The notes under the pieces were generated by a model. The model was given only the letters and a program-made list of their open reading frames with translations. It had not been told where the DNA came from and searched no databases. Shown here piece after piece: positions 23,883 to 32,806 of a stretch of 64,000 nt of DNA (positions within the stretch are counted from its first letter, which is position 1; every line of letters begins with the position of its first letter). Where the stretch lies: positions 1-64,000 of the forward strand of contig CALWBQ010000026.1 of assembly GCA_944376125.1 (NCBI GenBank), read 5' to 3'. Both the position numbers and the translations under genes were made by a program. Origin of the DNA: an uncultured Lachnospiraceae bacterium (GTDB lineage: Bacteria > Bacillota > Clostridia > Lachnospirales > Lachnospiraceae).

Positions 23883-25175
23883 ATGGAACAGTATATCATG
23901 AAAGGCGGCAATCCACTAGTGGGAGAAGTCACCGTAAGCGGCGCTAAAAATGCTGCGCTGGGGATTCTGACTGCAGCGATCATGACAGATGAAGACGTAC
24001 TGATAGAGAATCTTCCGGATGTCCGTGATATTAATGTCATGCTGGAAGCAATCGAGGAGATTGGGGCGAGAGTAGAGAGAGTGGATCGCCATACGGTTCG
24101 GATTAATGCATCGACTATCCAGGAAATTTCTGTAGATGATGAGTATATTCGCCGGATCCGGGCGTCCTACTATTTTATCGGTGCCCTTCTGGGCAAATAT
24201 AAGAGTGCGCAGGTTCCTCTTCCAGGAGGATGCAATATCGGAAGCCGTCCTATCGATCAGCATCTGAAAGGGTTCCGCGCTCTGGGCGGGGATGTCCGGA
24301 TCGAGGGCGGAGCGGTGATCGTCCACGCTATTGACTTGGTGGGAAGCCATATTTATTTGGATGTAGTCTCCGTAGGAGCTACGATCAATATTATGATGGC
24401 AGCGACCCTGGCAGAGGGGCTTACGATTTTGGAGAATGTGGCTAAGGAGCCCCATGTGGTGGATGTAGCCAACTTCCTGAACAGCATGGGAGCTAATATT
24501 AAGGGGGCCGGGACCGATACCATCCGCATCCACGGCGTCAAAAAGCTCCATGGGACAGAGTATTCCATCATCCCGGATCAGATCGAGGCAGGCACCTTTA
24601 TGTGCGCAGCCGCTGTGACCCGGGGAGATGTGATGATAAAAAATGTGATTCCCAAACATTTGGAGGCGATCACGGCGAAACTTTTGGAGATTGGCTGCGA
24701 AGTGATCGAGTTTGATGATGCCGTCAGAGTGGTGGGAAAGCCGGCGCAGCGCCATACAGATATTAAAACGCTGCCTTACCCGGGGTTCCCTACGGATATG
24801 CAGCCCCAGATGACGGTGACATTGGCCCTGGCTGCTGGAACCAGTATGGTGACGGAGAGTATCTTTGAGAACCGTTTTAAATATGTGGACGAGCTGGCCC
24901 GCATGGGGAGCTGCATTAAGGTGGAAGGAAACGTGGCGGTGATCGATGGCGTGAAGCGGCTGACCGGAGCTCAAGTCAATGCGCCGGATCTTAGGGCCGG
25001 GGCCGCCTTGGTGCTGGCGGGGCTGGCGGCTGAGGGCGTTACAGAAGTAGATGAGATCGGCTACATTCAGAGAGGATACGAATGTTTTGAGGAGAAGCTG
25101 CAGGGGCTGGGAGCCTTGATTGAGAAGGTGGACTCTGAGAAAGAGGCCCAGAAATTCCGCCTGAAAGTGGGCTGA
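23883..25175 (+). CDS. murA: UDP-N-acetylglucosamine 1-carboxyvinyltransferase
   Basis: A 430-residue enzyme for the first committed step of peptidoglycan synthesis, transferring enolpyruvate from PEP to UDP-GlcNAc; it is the fosfomycin target. SGAKNAALGILTAAI opens the fold, and the catalytic Cys is in PLPGGCNIGSRPIDQH. FPTDMQPQMTV and PDLRAGAALVLAGLAAEG are typical of the C-terminal half. The Cys is retained, not the resistant Asp variant. TTAGGAG lies six bases before the ATG. Confidence 0.97.
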   Translation: MEQYIMKGGNPLVGEVTVSGAKNAALGILTAAIMTDEDVLIENLPDVRDINVMLEAIEEIGARVERVDRHTVRINASTIQEISVDDEYIRRIRASYYFIGALLGKYKSAQVPLPGGCNIGSRPIDQHLKGFRALGGDVRIEGGAVIVHAIDLVGSHIYLDVVSVGATINIMMAATLAEGLTILENVAKEPHVVDVANFLNSMGANIKGAGTDTIRIHGVKKLHGTEYSIIPDQIEAGTFMCAAAVTRGDVMIKNVIPKHLEAITAKLLEIGCEVIEFDDAVRVVGKPAQRHTDIKTLPYPGFPTDMQPQMTVTLALAAGTSMVTESIFENRFKYVDELARMGSCIKVEGNVAVIDGVKRLTGAQVNAPDLRAGAALVLAGLAAEGVTEVDEIGYIQRGYECFEEKLQGLGALIEKVDSEKEAQKFRLKVG

Positions 25176-25236
25176 GTGCTGCCGCCGGCCTGGAAGGCTG
25201 CGCGATGCATCGGGAAATCTTCTCAAAAGAAGACTA

Positions 25237-25265
25237 TTGACATGCATATAAAAATGCGCTATAGT
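25237..25265 (+). promoter_or_regulatory. Promoter for the S-box-metK transcript
   Basis: TTGACA (25237-25242), 17 bases, TATAGT (25260-25265), 44 bases before the aptamer. Confidence 0.85.
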
Positions 25266-25308
25266 TAGCAGGTAACTGATAAAAACATAATTGAAAAGTT
25301 CACAATAT

Positions 25309-25496
25309 CCCTTATTCAGAGTGATGGAGGTACAAAGGACCTGTGAAGTCACGGCAACCCCGGTCAGGCAGACAGCCTAAGGGCCGGAAGGTGCCAACCT
25401 GAGCGAGGAGCTGTCCGGCCTGGGCGGCTGATCGAGCAATAAGAGGATTTGAAGAGATTGATTTCAAGTCCACATTGCTGTGGGCTTTTCTTTTGT
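25309..25496 (+). ncRNA. SAM-I riboswitch (S box) with terminator
   Basis: The S-box core is present in order: CTTATTCAGAGTGATGGAGG (25311-25330), GTGAAGTCACGGCAACC, AAGGTGCCAACCTGAGCG, and the closing AATAAG (25439-25444) that pairs with CTTATT of P1. The expression platform is a terminator, AAGTCCACA/TGTGGGCTT with loop TTGC and T-rich tail (25466-25495). High SAM should end transcription before metK. From 25176 to 25589 there is no gene; promoter and riboswitch fill the interval. Confidence 0.95.
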
Positions 25497-25589
25497 TTTG
25501 AAGAGGGCTGCGGCCCTCTCCGGCAGGGCAGGAGATTCTGCCAAAGTGTGTTCAGCGCACGTATTCTACATAAATTAGGAGGATAATTC

Positions 25590-26777
25590 ATGGAAAGACG
25601 ATTGTTTACTTCGGAATCTGTTACAGAAGGTCATCCGGATAAAATGTGTGATGCCATTTCTGATGCGATCCTGGATGCTCTGATGGAACAGGATCCCATG
25701 AGCCGCGTGGCCTGCGAGACGGCAGTGACCACAGGGCTGGTGTTGGTGATGGGGGAAATTACGACTAAGGCTTACGTGGACATTCAGAAAATTGTCCGTG
25801 AGACTATCCGTGAGATCGGCTATGACCGTGCAAAGTATGGATTTGACTGTGATACCTGCGGCGTGATAACAGCCATTGACGAGCAGTCAGCTGACATCGC
25901 TCTGGGTGTTGATAAGGCTCTGGAGGCCAAGGAACACACGATGTCTGATTCTGAGATCGATGCCATCGGAGCCGGGGATCAGGGGATGATGTTCGGCTTT
26001 GCCACCAATGAGACAGAAGAGTACATGCCTTACGCAATCTCATTGGCTCACAAACTGGCACGCCGTCTGACAGAGGTGCGCAAAAACGGCACCCTGAAGT
26101 ACCTGCGCCCAGATGGAAAGACCCAGGTGACGGTGGAATATGACGAAAACGGAAAACCATTCCGCTTGGATGCGGTGGTTTTGTCTACTCAGCATGATGA
26201 TGCGGTGTCCCAGGAGCAGATCCACGAGGATATTAAAAAGCATGTATTTGATGCCATTCTTCCGGCAGAGATGGTGGATAAAGACACGAAATTTTTTATC
26301 AATCCTACTGGGCGTTTTGTGATTGGAGGTCCTCACGGGGACAGCGGCCTGACCGGGCGGAAGATCATCGTAGATACTTACGGCGGATATGCCCGCCACG
26401 GCGGCGGCGCATTTTCCGGAAAGGACTGCACCAAGGTAGACAGATCTGCTGCCTATGCGGCCCGCTATGTGGCCAAGAATATTGTGGCAGCAGGGCTGGC
26501 CGACAAGTGCGAGATTCAGTTGTCCTATGCCATCGGTGTAGCGCATCCTACCTCCATTATGGTGGATACGTTCGGCACAGGAAAGCTGAGCGATGAAAAA
26601 TTGGTAGAGATCATCCGGGAAAACTTTGATCTGCGCCCGGCCGGCATTATCAAGATGCTGGATCTTCGCCGCCCGATCTACAAGCAGACGGCGGCCTACG
26701 GTCATTTTGGAAGAAATGACCTGGATCTGCCATGGGAGAAATTAGACCGGGCAGAAACCTTGAAAAAGTACTTATAA
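25590..26777 (+). CDS. metK: S-adenosylmethionine synthetase
   Basis: A 395-residue enzyme making SAM from Met and ATP. Conserved segments are [13 protein letters not shown] near the N-terminus, [36 protein letters not shown] and [18 protein letters not shown]. Normal length. AGGAGG lies nine bases upstream of the ATG. Controlled by the SAM-I riboswitch; its product feeds the methyltransferases in this window. Confidence 0.98.
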   Translation: MERRLFTSESVTEGHPDKMCDAISDAILDALMEQDPMSRVACETAVTTGLVLVMGEITTKAYVDIQKIVRETIREIGYDRAKYGFDCDTCGVITAIDEQSADIALGVDKALEAKEHTMSDSEIDAIGAGDQGMMFGFATNETEEYMPYAISLAHKLARRLTEVRKNGTLKYLRPDGKTQVTVEYDENGKPFRLDAVVLSTQHDDAVSQEQIHEDIKKHVFDAILPAEMVDKDTKFFINPTGRFVIGGPHGDSGLTGRKIIVDTYGGYARHGGGAFSGKDCTKVDRSAAYAARYVAKNIVAAGLADKCEIQLSYAIGVAHPTSIMVDTFGTGKLSDEKLVEIIRENFDLRPAGIIKMLDLRRPIYKQTAAYGHFGRNDLDLPWEKLDRAETLKKYL

Positions 26778-26842
26778 AGATTGGCAGGGCTGTGTGCGGG
26801 AGATGTCCGGCACACAGCCTTCTTTTGTCTGGGAGGGATTCG

Positions 26843-27448
26843 ATGAAAGCGATGACAGTAAAGCTGGAGGGAGTCAGAGAGGACGGCCAGACTTTGATTA
26901 TTCCTGTTGAAGTCCTTTTTTCTTCCCGCAGAACCATGGGCCTGGAGGTGAAGGCCCATGGGCAGGTGATTGCCCGGATGCCCGGGAAGGTAAGCCGGAA
27001 GACGGCCCTGCAGTTTATCGAAAAACACAGTGAATGGATCATAGATAAGTGGCTGCTGGCGGAGGCCCGCCGCAGGGCAGAGGAGAGCCGGGGTCCGAAA
27101 GACTATGAGACAGATCCGGAGGTGAAACATGCGTACCGGGAGGCGGCCAGGGCAAAACTATCAGAGAGGACGGCTTTTTTTGCCGGGAGAATGGGGGTGA
27201 GCTGGAACCGGATCTTCATTAAAGAGACGAAAACCCGGTGGGGGAGCTGCAGCCAGGCTGGAAATCTAAATTTTAACTGGAAGCTGATTCTGATGCCGCC
27301 GGAAATTCTGGATTACGTGGTGGTCCATGAGCTGGCCCACAGAAAAGAGATGAACCATTCCCCGCGTTTCTGGGCGGAGGTGGCGGCTGTCCTGCCAGAT
27401 TATAGGGAGCGCCGGAGGTGGCTGAAAGAGCACGGAAGAGAGTACTGA
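26843..27448 (+). CDS. YgjP/DUF45-type zinc metallopeptidase
   Basis: A 201-residue protein of the M48-like YgjP group. The zinc motif is VVHELAHRKEMNHS (HExxH plus a downstream His), preceded by KTRWGSCSQAGNLNFNW, which is diagnostic. No signal peptide. The start was set at MKAMTVKLE after GGGAGGG; the longer frame from 26732 overlaps metK. The physiological substrate is unknown. Confidence 0.88.
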   Translation: MKAMTVKLEGVREDGQTLIIPVEVLFSSRRTMGLEVKAHGQVIARMPGKVSRKTALQFIEKHSEWIIDKWLLAEARRRAEESRGPKDYETDPEVKHAYREAARAKLSERTAFFAGRMGVSWNRIFIKETKTRWGSCSQAGNLNFNWKLILMPPEILDYVVVHELAHRKEMNHSPRFWAEVAAVLPDYRERRRWLKEHGREY

Positions 27449-27474
27449 CAGGGAAGAAGACAAAAATGCCAGTC

Positions 27475-27503
27475 TTGCGGCTATAGGCTATTTGTGGTAT
27501 ACT
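27475..27503 (+). promoter_or_regulatory. Promoter at the head of the surface-glycan operon
   Basis: TTGCGG (27475-27480), 17 bases, TATACT (27498-27503). It is the last recognisable promoter before a 21-kb co-directional run of closely spaced or overlapping genes. Confidence 0.65.
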
Positions 27504-27582
27504 TCCCCATATAATGCGCGAACTGCGCCGCGGGGCCAAAGGGCCTTATGAGGGCAGACAGACGGCGCTTTTTGGAGGCTGC

Positions 27583-28911
27583 ATGTCAGAGATAGAGAAA
27601 AATTATGCCATTCAGGTTGAGAATGTAACAAAAATATATAAGCTGTATGACAAGCCCATCGACCGGCTGAAGGAGTCTCTCAGCTTGACCCACAAGGAGT
27701 ACCACAGGGATTTTTACGCTCTGAACGGGCTTTCTTTTAATGTGGAGAAGGGACAGACTGTGGGGATCATTGGGACGAATGGGTCCGGGAAATCTACAAT
27801 CCTAAAGATTATCACCGGTGTCCTTACTCCCACCACGGGGCGCGTGGAAGTGAACGGAAAGATTTCGGCTCTCCTGGAATTGGGGGCAGGCTTCAATATG
27901 GACTACACGGGAATTGAAAATATCTATATGAACGGGACGATGATGGGGTATTCTAAGAAGGAGATGGATGACAAGCTCCAGGATATCCTGGATTTCGCGG
28001 AGATTGGCGACTTTGTCTATCAGCCGGTCAAGACCTATTCCAGCGGTATGTTTGTGCGGCTGGCCTTCGCGCTGGCCATCAATGTGGAGCCGGAGATCCT
28101 GATCGTGGATGAGGCTCTCTCTGTGGGCGATGTGTTCTTTCAGGCCAAGTGCTACCGCAGGATGGAAGAAATTCGGAAGAGCGGGACCACGATTCTGATG
28201 GTGACTCACGATATGGGGAGTATTATCAAATACTGCGATAAAGTAGTCCTGCTGAATAAAGGGAATTTTGTGGCTCAGGGAACCGCAGGACATATGGTGG
28301 ATCTCTATAAAAAGATTCTGGCGGGCCAGATGGAAGCCCTGGAGGAGGAACTGAAAGGGAAGGAAGCTGACGGGATTATGAATGATTTTTCCGGAGACAG
28401 ATCCTCTGGAAAAAAAGAGGGGAGCTCCCGCGGGCTGATGAAGGAGAAGATCACCATCAATGCCAACCGGACAGAGTATGGGGACGGCCGCGCAGAAATC
28501 TATGATCTGGGACTTTTTGACAGCAGAGGCAATCTGACCAATCTGCTGCTGAAAGGTGAAATGTTCACTATCAAAGAGTGCATTCGCTTTCACGCGGATA
28601 TAGAGTCCCCCATCTTCACGTATACCATCAAGGACAAGAAGGGAACGGATCTTACGGGGACCAACACCATGTACGAGGGAACCGATATCCAGCCGGTAAA
28701 GGACGGCGATGAATATCAAGTAGAGTTTACCCAAAAAATGACTCTTCAGGGAGGCGAATACCTGCTGTCTATGAGCTGCACAGGTTTTGAACATGGGGAG
28801 CATGTGGTGTATCACAGACTGTATGATGTGGCAAATCTGACAGTGATTTCCAACAAAAACACTGTGGGAGTTTACGATATGGAATCTAAGGTAAAGGCAG
28901 AGAAACGATGA
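27583..28911 (+). CDS. ABC transporter ATPase for polysaccharide export (Wzt-type)
   Basis: A 442-residue protein with an N-terminal ABC domain (about residues 1-250) and a C-terminal Wzt-like beta-sandwich (about 300-430). Walker A is GTNGSGKST, signature KTYSSGMFVRLAFALA, Walker B ILIVDEALSVGD, switch His in MVTHDMGS; KYKLYDKPIDRLKE at the start is typical of the TagH/Wzt group. The C-terminal domain in this family binds the finished glycan to license export. The partner permease (Wzm/TagG) is not in the operon, nor elsewhere in the window. The start follows GGAGG; a longer frame from 27514 lacks a site. It overlaps the next gene by four bases. Confidence 0.92.
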   Translation: MSEIEKNYAIQVENVTKIYKLYDKPIDRLKESLSLTHKEYHRDFYALNGLSFNVEKGQTVGIIGTNGSGKSTILKIITGVLTPTTGRVEVNGKISALLELGAGFNMDYTGIENIYMNGTMMGYSKKEMDDKLQDILDFAEIGDFVYQPVKTYSSGMFVRLAFALAINVEPEILIVDEALSVGDVFFQAKCYRRMEEIRKSGTTILMVTHDMGSIIKYCDKVVLLNKGNFVAQGTAGHMVDLYKKILAGQMEALEEELKGKEADGIMNDFSGDRSSGKKEGSSRGLMKEKITINANRTEYGDGRAEIYDLGLFDSRGNLTNLLLKGEMFTIKECIRFHADIESPIFTYTIKDKKGTDLTGTNTMYEGTDIQPVKDGDEYQVEFTQKMTLQGGEYLLSMSCTGFEHGEHVVYHRLYDVANLTVISNKNTVGVYDMESKVKAEKR

Positions 28912-29702
28912 AAGATATCAGTTATGACATACTTGATCTGTTAGAACAATACGGGCCGGAGGCCAAGGGCATCCAGAAGGCGCTGGAAGAGCAGGAAGGC
29001 GCTGAGGTGCTCTACGCTCTCTCGCCGATTCGGGAGAATCTGATAGAGTGGTACGATTGGGATCCGGAGGGGACGGCTCTGCAGATCGGGGCGGATTATG
29101 GGGCGCTCACCGGTCTCCTTCTCAGAGGTGTCCGGGAAGTGAGTGTCTGGGATCCTAGGGATGAAGACCGCGAAGTCGTCCGGCGCCGATATCCGGAGGC
29201 AAACACTCTCCGGTATTTTAAGGAGCTGCCGGAAACCGGGAACTGGGATTATATCCTGGTGCCAGATCTGAGAAAAGATTTGATACCCGGGGAGGGAGAA
29301 GAGGCGGTGAACCTTCTGCTGGAGAAGCTGTTTGGCCTGCTGAAGCCAGGGGGAAAGCTGATGGCGGCAGGGTTTAACCGGATTGGCCTTCGCTTTTTTG
29401 CAGGAGCAGAGGCAGATCAAGAATGTGAAGCCTTAACTTGGCGGCAAATAGAAGCCTTGACGGGGAGGCTTGGAGCCAGCAGCATCAGGCGCTATTACCC
29501 GGTGCCGGACCACCGGCTTCCCACAGCAGTCTATTCAGACAGAAGACTCCCCAAAAAAGGGGAACTGACCAACCTGTCTGTAGCCTACGACCGCCCGGGG
29601 TACCGGTATTTCAGCGAGGAAGCCGGTTTTGACGAATTATGCAGAGAAGGACTATTTAGAGAATTCGCCGATTCTTATCTGGTGATCTGGGAGAAACCAT
29701 GA
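28908..29702 (+). CDS. Class I SAM-dependent methyltransferase-like protein
   Basis: A 264-residue protein with a Rossmann-type methyltransferase core. The SAM-loop region reads GTALQIGADYGALTGLLL, followed by an acidic strand end (VSVWDPRDED), DYILVPDLRKDL and LLKPGGKLMAAGFN. Substrate is unknown; its position between an exporter ATPase and a glycosyltransferase suggests that it methylates or caps a sugar chain. It overlaps both neighbours by ATGA junctions, so it is translationally coupled. Confidence 0.8.
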   Translation: MKDISYDILDLLEQYGPEAKGIQKALEEQEGAEVLYALSPIRENLIEWYDWDPEGTALQIGADYGALTGLLLRGVREVSVWDPRDEDREVVRRRYPEANTLRYFKELPETGNWDYILVPDLRKDLIPGEGEEAVNLLLEKLFGLLKPGGKLMAAGFNRIGLRFFAGAEADQECEALTWRQIEALTGRLGASSIRRYYPVPDHRLPTAVYSDRRLPKKGELTNLSVAYDRPGYRYFSEEAGFDELCREGLFREFADSYLVIWEKP

Positions 29703-32700
29703 AAGAGACAATCTACGTAAAATATAATCGGACCAGGAAGGCAGCCTTTCAGATCCGTACAAGTATTATAGAAGAAAATGGAAATTTGTGGGTAGAGAAG
29801 ACGGCCCTGACCCCGGAAGCGAAGGAACACCTCTGCTCTCTGGGCGAAAAGCAGAAAATTCTGGAACGCCAGTATTCCAATGTGAAGCCTGTCTGGACGG
29901 AGCTCTCAGAGGATGGCTGGACGGCACGTTTTCCGTTTGTCCAGGGAGAGACTCTGGCGGAGATTCTGGGACGAAAAATATGCAGTGGGGCAACCCCTGT
30001 TGAGGAGATCTGCGCTGCTATGGAGCGGCTGTTTGCAGTGCCGGAGGGAACTCTGGAGCCGTTTGCCGCCACGCCGGAGTTTAAAGCCGTTTTTGGAGAG
30101 ACGCCGGATCTTGCGGATCAGTCCTGCCCGGTCACCAATTTGGATGGGCTTTTTGAGAATATGATGGTCAGGGAGGATGGAACCACCTGGGTTATTGATT
30201 ACGAATGGGTTTTTGATTTCCCGATCCCGTCAGGCTTTGTCAAGTATCGGAATTTGGCATACTTTTATTACCGCTATGAGAAAATTCTCCGCTGCGGCAG
30301 CATGGAGGCTTTTCTGGAACAGTTCTCCATTTCCCCGGAAATGGCTGCTGTTTATGGAAAAATGGAAGAGGCGTTTCAGGCGTATGTCCATGGAGACAGC
30401 ACTCAGGGCTATTTAAAGCATTTTGAACAGAAGCTGGTTACTGGGGAGGAACTGAAGGAAAAGGACAGCGAGCTGAAGAAAGCTATGGAAAGAATTCTGG
30501 TTCTCCAAGAGGAGGAGGAGGATCGGAATCTTACTATCAAAAAAGATCAGGAGATTATGCGCCTGACTAATAATCATGTGGCCAATTTGGAAGTCATCAT
30601 TCGAGATCTGCGCCATGAGATAGACGAGATGGGCAAGACACTGACATACCTGAACAGCCATGAGGCGCTGGTTTTCAAGGTATACCGGAGACTGGCAGAC
30701 AAAGTTCGCAGACGGTTTCCCAAGGGTACCAGGCGGCGCAAGCTCCTGGACTATGGATTTGGAACCTTGCGCCATCCAGGATATTATGGCCGCCTGTATC
30801 TGACCAGGGATGGAAGAAACAGGATCGAGGGGGACTTTAAGATCGGGGAGGATTACCGCACAACGGGACGCCTGCTGTTCCCAAGCGAAGAACATCCCGT
30901 GGTATCGGTAGTGATTCCGGTTTACAACCAGATCCACTATACCTATGCCTGCTTAAAGTCAATTTTGGAACACACGAAGGATGTTCCCTATGAGATTATC
31001 ATTGCCGATGATGTATCCTCTGACGCCACGGCAGAGCTGCCTAAATTTGCGGAGAATCTGGTAATCAGCCGCAATGAGACAAACCAGGGCTTTTTAAAAA
31101 ACTGCAACCAGGCAGCTAAGAAAGCCAGGGGCAAATATATCATGTTCCTGAACAATGACACCCAGGTGACAGAAGGGTGGCTCAGCGCTCTTGTGAATCT
31201 GATCGAATCGGATCACACGATCGGCATGGTGGGATCCAAGCTGGTTTACCCGGATGGAAGGCTGCAGGAGGCCGGAGGCATTATCTGGAGTGATGGTTCC
31301 GGATGGAATTACGGGAGGCTGGATGACCCGGACAAGGCGGAATATAATTACGTGAAAGATGTAGACTATATCTCCGGGGCAGCTATTTTGCTGCCCAAAA
31401 CCCTGTGGGAAGCTATCGGAGGTTTTGATGAGCGATTCGCTCCGGCGTACTGCGAGGATTCCGACCTGGCATTTGAGGTGCGAAAGGCGGGGTACCGGGT
31501 GGTGTATCAGCCGCTTTCTAAAGTTATCCATTTCGAGGGCGTGTCCAATGGAACCGATGTAAACGGAACCGGGCTGAAGCGCTACCAGGTGGAAAACAGT
31601 CGGAAATTAAAAGAAAAGTGGGCGGATGAGCTGAAATGTCAGTCGGTAAACGATGGGAATCCCAATCCATTTTTGGCAAGGGAGAGGAGCCAGAAAAAGC
31701 CAGTGATCCTGGTGGTGGATCATTACGTTCCCACTTTTGATAAAGATGCCGGCTCCAAGACCACATACCAATACCTGAAGATGTTTATCAAGAAAGGGTA
31801 TGCAGTAAAATTCCTGGGGGATAACTTCCTGCACGAAGAGCCCTATTCTACAGTCTTAGAGCAGATGGGGGTGGAGATTCTATACGGGGATGAGTACAGG
31901 ACCGGCATTTGGGACTGGCTTGAGAAAAACAGCCAATATATCGACTTTGCATATCTGAACCGTCCCCATATTGCTACCAAGTATGTTGATTTTATCAAGG
32001 AACATACGGATATTAAGGTGATCTATTACGGCCATGATCTTCATTTCCTGCGTCTGGGCCGGGAATATGAGCTGACCGGGGATCTGAAGATCAAGAGGGA
32101 GGCAGATTATTGGAAGGCGATTGAGCTGTCTATGATGGAAAAAGCAGCGGTTTCCTATTATCCTTCCTATGTGGAGATCAATGCGATCCACAAAATAAAT
32201 CCGGAGATCAGGGCAAAGGCTATCACTGCCTATGTCTATGATACTTTTTTAGACAAGATCGAGGATGACTTTGAAAAGCGGGAGGGGCTGGTCTTTGTAG
32301 GAGGCTTTGCACATCCGCCTAATGCCGACGCGGTACTGTGGTTTGCCGAGGAGGTATTTCCCGCCATCCGCCAGGCAATCCCGGATGCCCAGTTTTATGT
32401 AGTAGGCTCTAAGGTGACAGACGAGATCAAGGCTCTGGAGCAGCCTGGAAATGGGATTATCATTAAAGGCTTTGTCAGCGATGAGGAGTTGGAGGCGATT
32501 TACCAGAAATGCCGGATTGTGGTAGTGCCCCTCCGATACGGCGCGGGGGTGAAGGGGAAGGTTGTAGAAGCCATCTACAATGGCGCCCCCATTGTCACCA
32601 CATCGGTTGGAGCTGAGGGCATTCCGGAGGTAGAGAAGACACTGCTGACGGCAGACGGGGCCGAAGAATTTGCAGATACGGTGATCCGCCTGTACCGGGA

Positions 32701-32806
32701 TCCGGAGCGCCTGAAAGCTCTGTCCCAGGCAACTCAGGAATATATCCGGGCTCACTTCAGCGTAGACGGAGCCTGGGAGATCATAAAGGAGGACTTTTCC
32801 AAGTGA
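29699..32806 (+). CDS. Multidomain glycosyltransferase: kinase-like, coiled coil, GT2 and GT4
   Basis: A 1035-residue protein with four parts. Residues about 1-240 resemble an aminoglycoside-phosphotransferase/LPS-kinase fold, with NLDGLFENMMV and TWVIDYEWVFDF in the places of the catalytic and metal-binding loops. Residues about 245-310 are a charged coiled coil. About 400-640 is a family 2 glycosyltransferase: VSVVIPVYNQ, FLNNDTQV as the DxD-like site, YCEDSDLAFEVRKAG. About 665-1035 is a GT-B (family 4-like) transferase ending in VVPLRYGAGVKGKVVEA and TTSVGAEGIPE. Such a protein could phosphorylate and extend a glycan in one assembly. Substrates are unknown. It overlaps the next gene through GTGA. 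Confidence 0.88.
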   Translation: MKETIYVKYNRTRKAAFQIRTSIIEENGNLWVEKTALTPEAKEHLCSLGEKQKILERQYSNVKPVWTELSEDGWTARFPFVQGETLAEILGRKICSGATPVEEICAAMERLFAVPEGTLEPFAATPEFKAVFGETPDLADQSCPVTNLDGLFENMMVREDGTTWVIDYEWVFDFPIPSGFVKYRNLAYFYYRYEKILRCGSMEAFLEQFSISPEMAAVYGKMEEAFQAYVHGDSTQGYLKHFEQKLVTGEELKEKDSELKKAMERILVLQEEEEDRNLTIKKDQEIMRLTNNHVANLEVIIRDLRHEIDEMGKTLTYLNSHEALVFKVYRRLADKVRRRFPKGTRRRKLLDYGFGTLRHPGYYGRLYLTRDGRNRIEGDFKIGEDYRTTGRLLFPSEEHPVVSVVIPVYNQIHYTYACLKSILEHTKDVPYEIIIADDVSSDATAELPKFAENLVISRNETNQGFLKNCNQAAKKARGKYIMFLNNDTQVTEGWLSALVNLIESDHTIGMVGSKLVYPDGRLQEAGGIIWSDGSGWNYGRLDDPDKAEYNYVKDVDYISGAAILLPKTLWEAIGGFDERFAPAYCEDSDLAFEVRKAGYRVVYQPLSKVIHFEGVSNGTDVNGTGLKRYQVENSRKLKEKWADELKCQSVNDGNPNPFLARERSQKKPVILVVDHYVPTFDKDAGSKTTYQYLKMFIKKGYAVKFLGDNFLHEEPYSTVLEQMGVEILYGDEYRTGIWDWLEKNSQYIDFAYLNRPHIATKYVDFIKEHTDIKVIYYGHDLHFLRLGREYELTGDLKIKREADYWKAIELSMMEKAAVSYYPSYVEINAIHKINPEIRAKAITAYVYDTFLDKIEDDFEKREGLVFVGGFAHPPNADAVLWFAEEVFPAIRQAIPDAQFYVVGSKVTDEIKALEQPGNGIIIKGFVSDEELEAIYQKCRIVVVPLRYGAGVKGKVVEAIYNGAPIVTTSVGAEGIPEVEKTLLTADGAEEFADTVIRLYRDPERLKALSQATQEYIRAHFSVDGAWEIIKEDFSK

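Noticed and set aside
23916..25352. A 478-residue open frame on the minus strand opposite murA
   Set aside because: It is antisense to the well-defined murA and runs into the S-box leader. Composition is rich in His, Arg and Ser, typical of a shadow frame.
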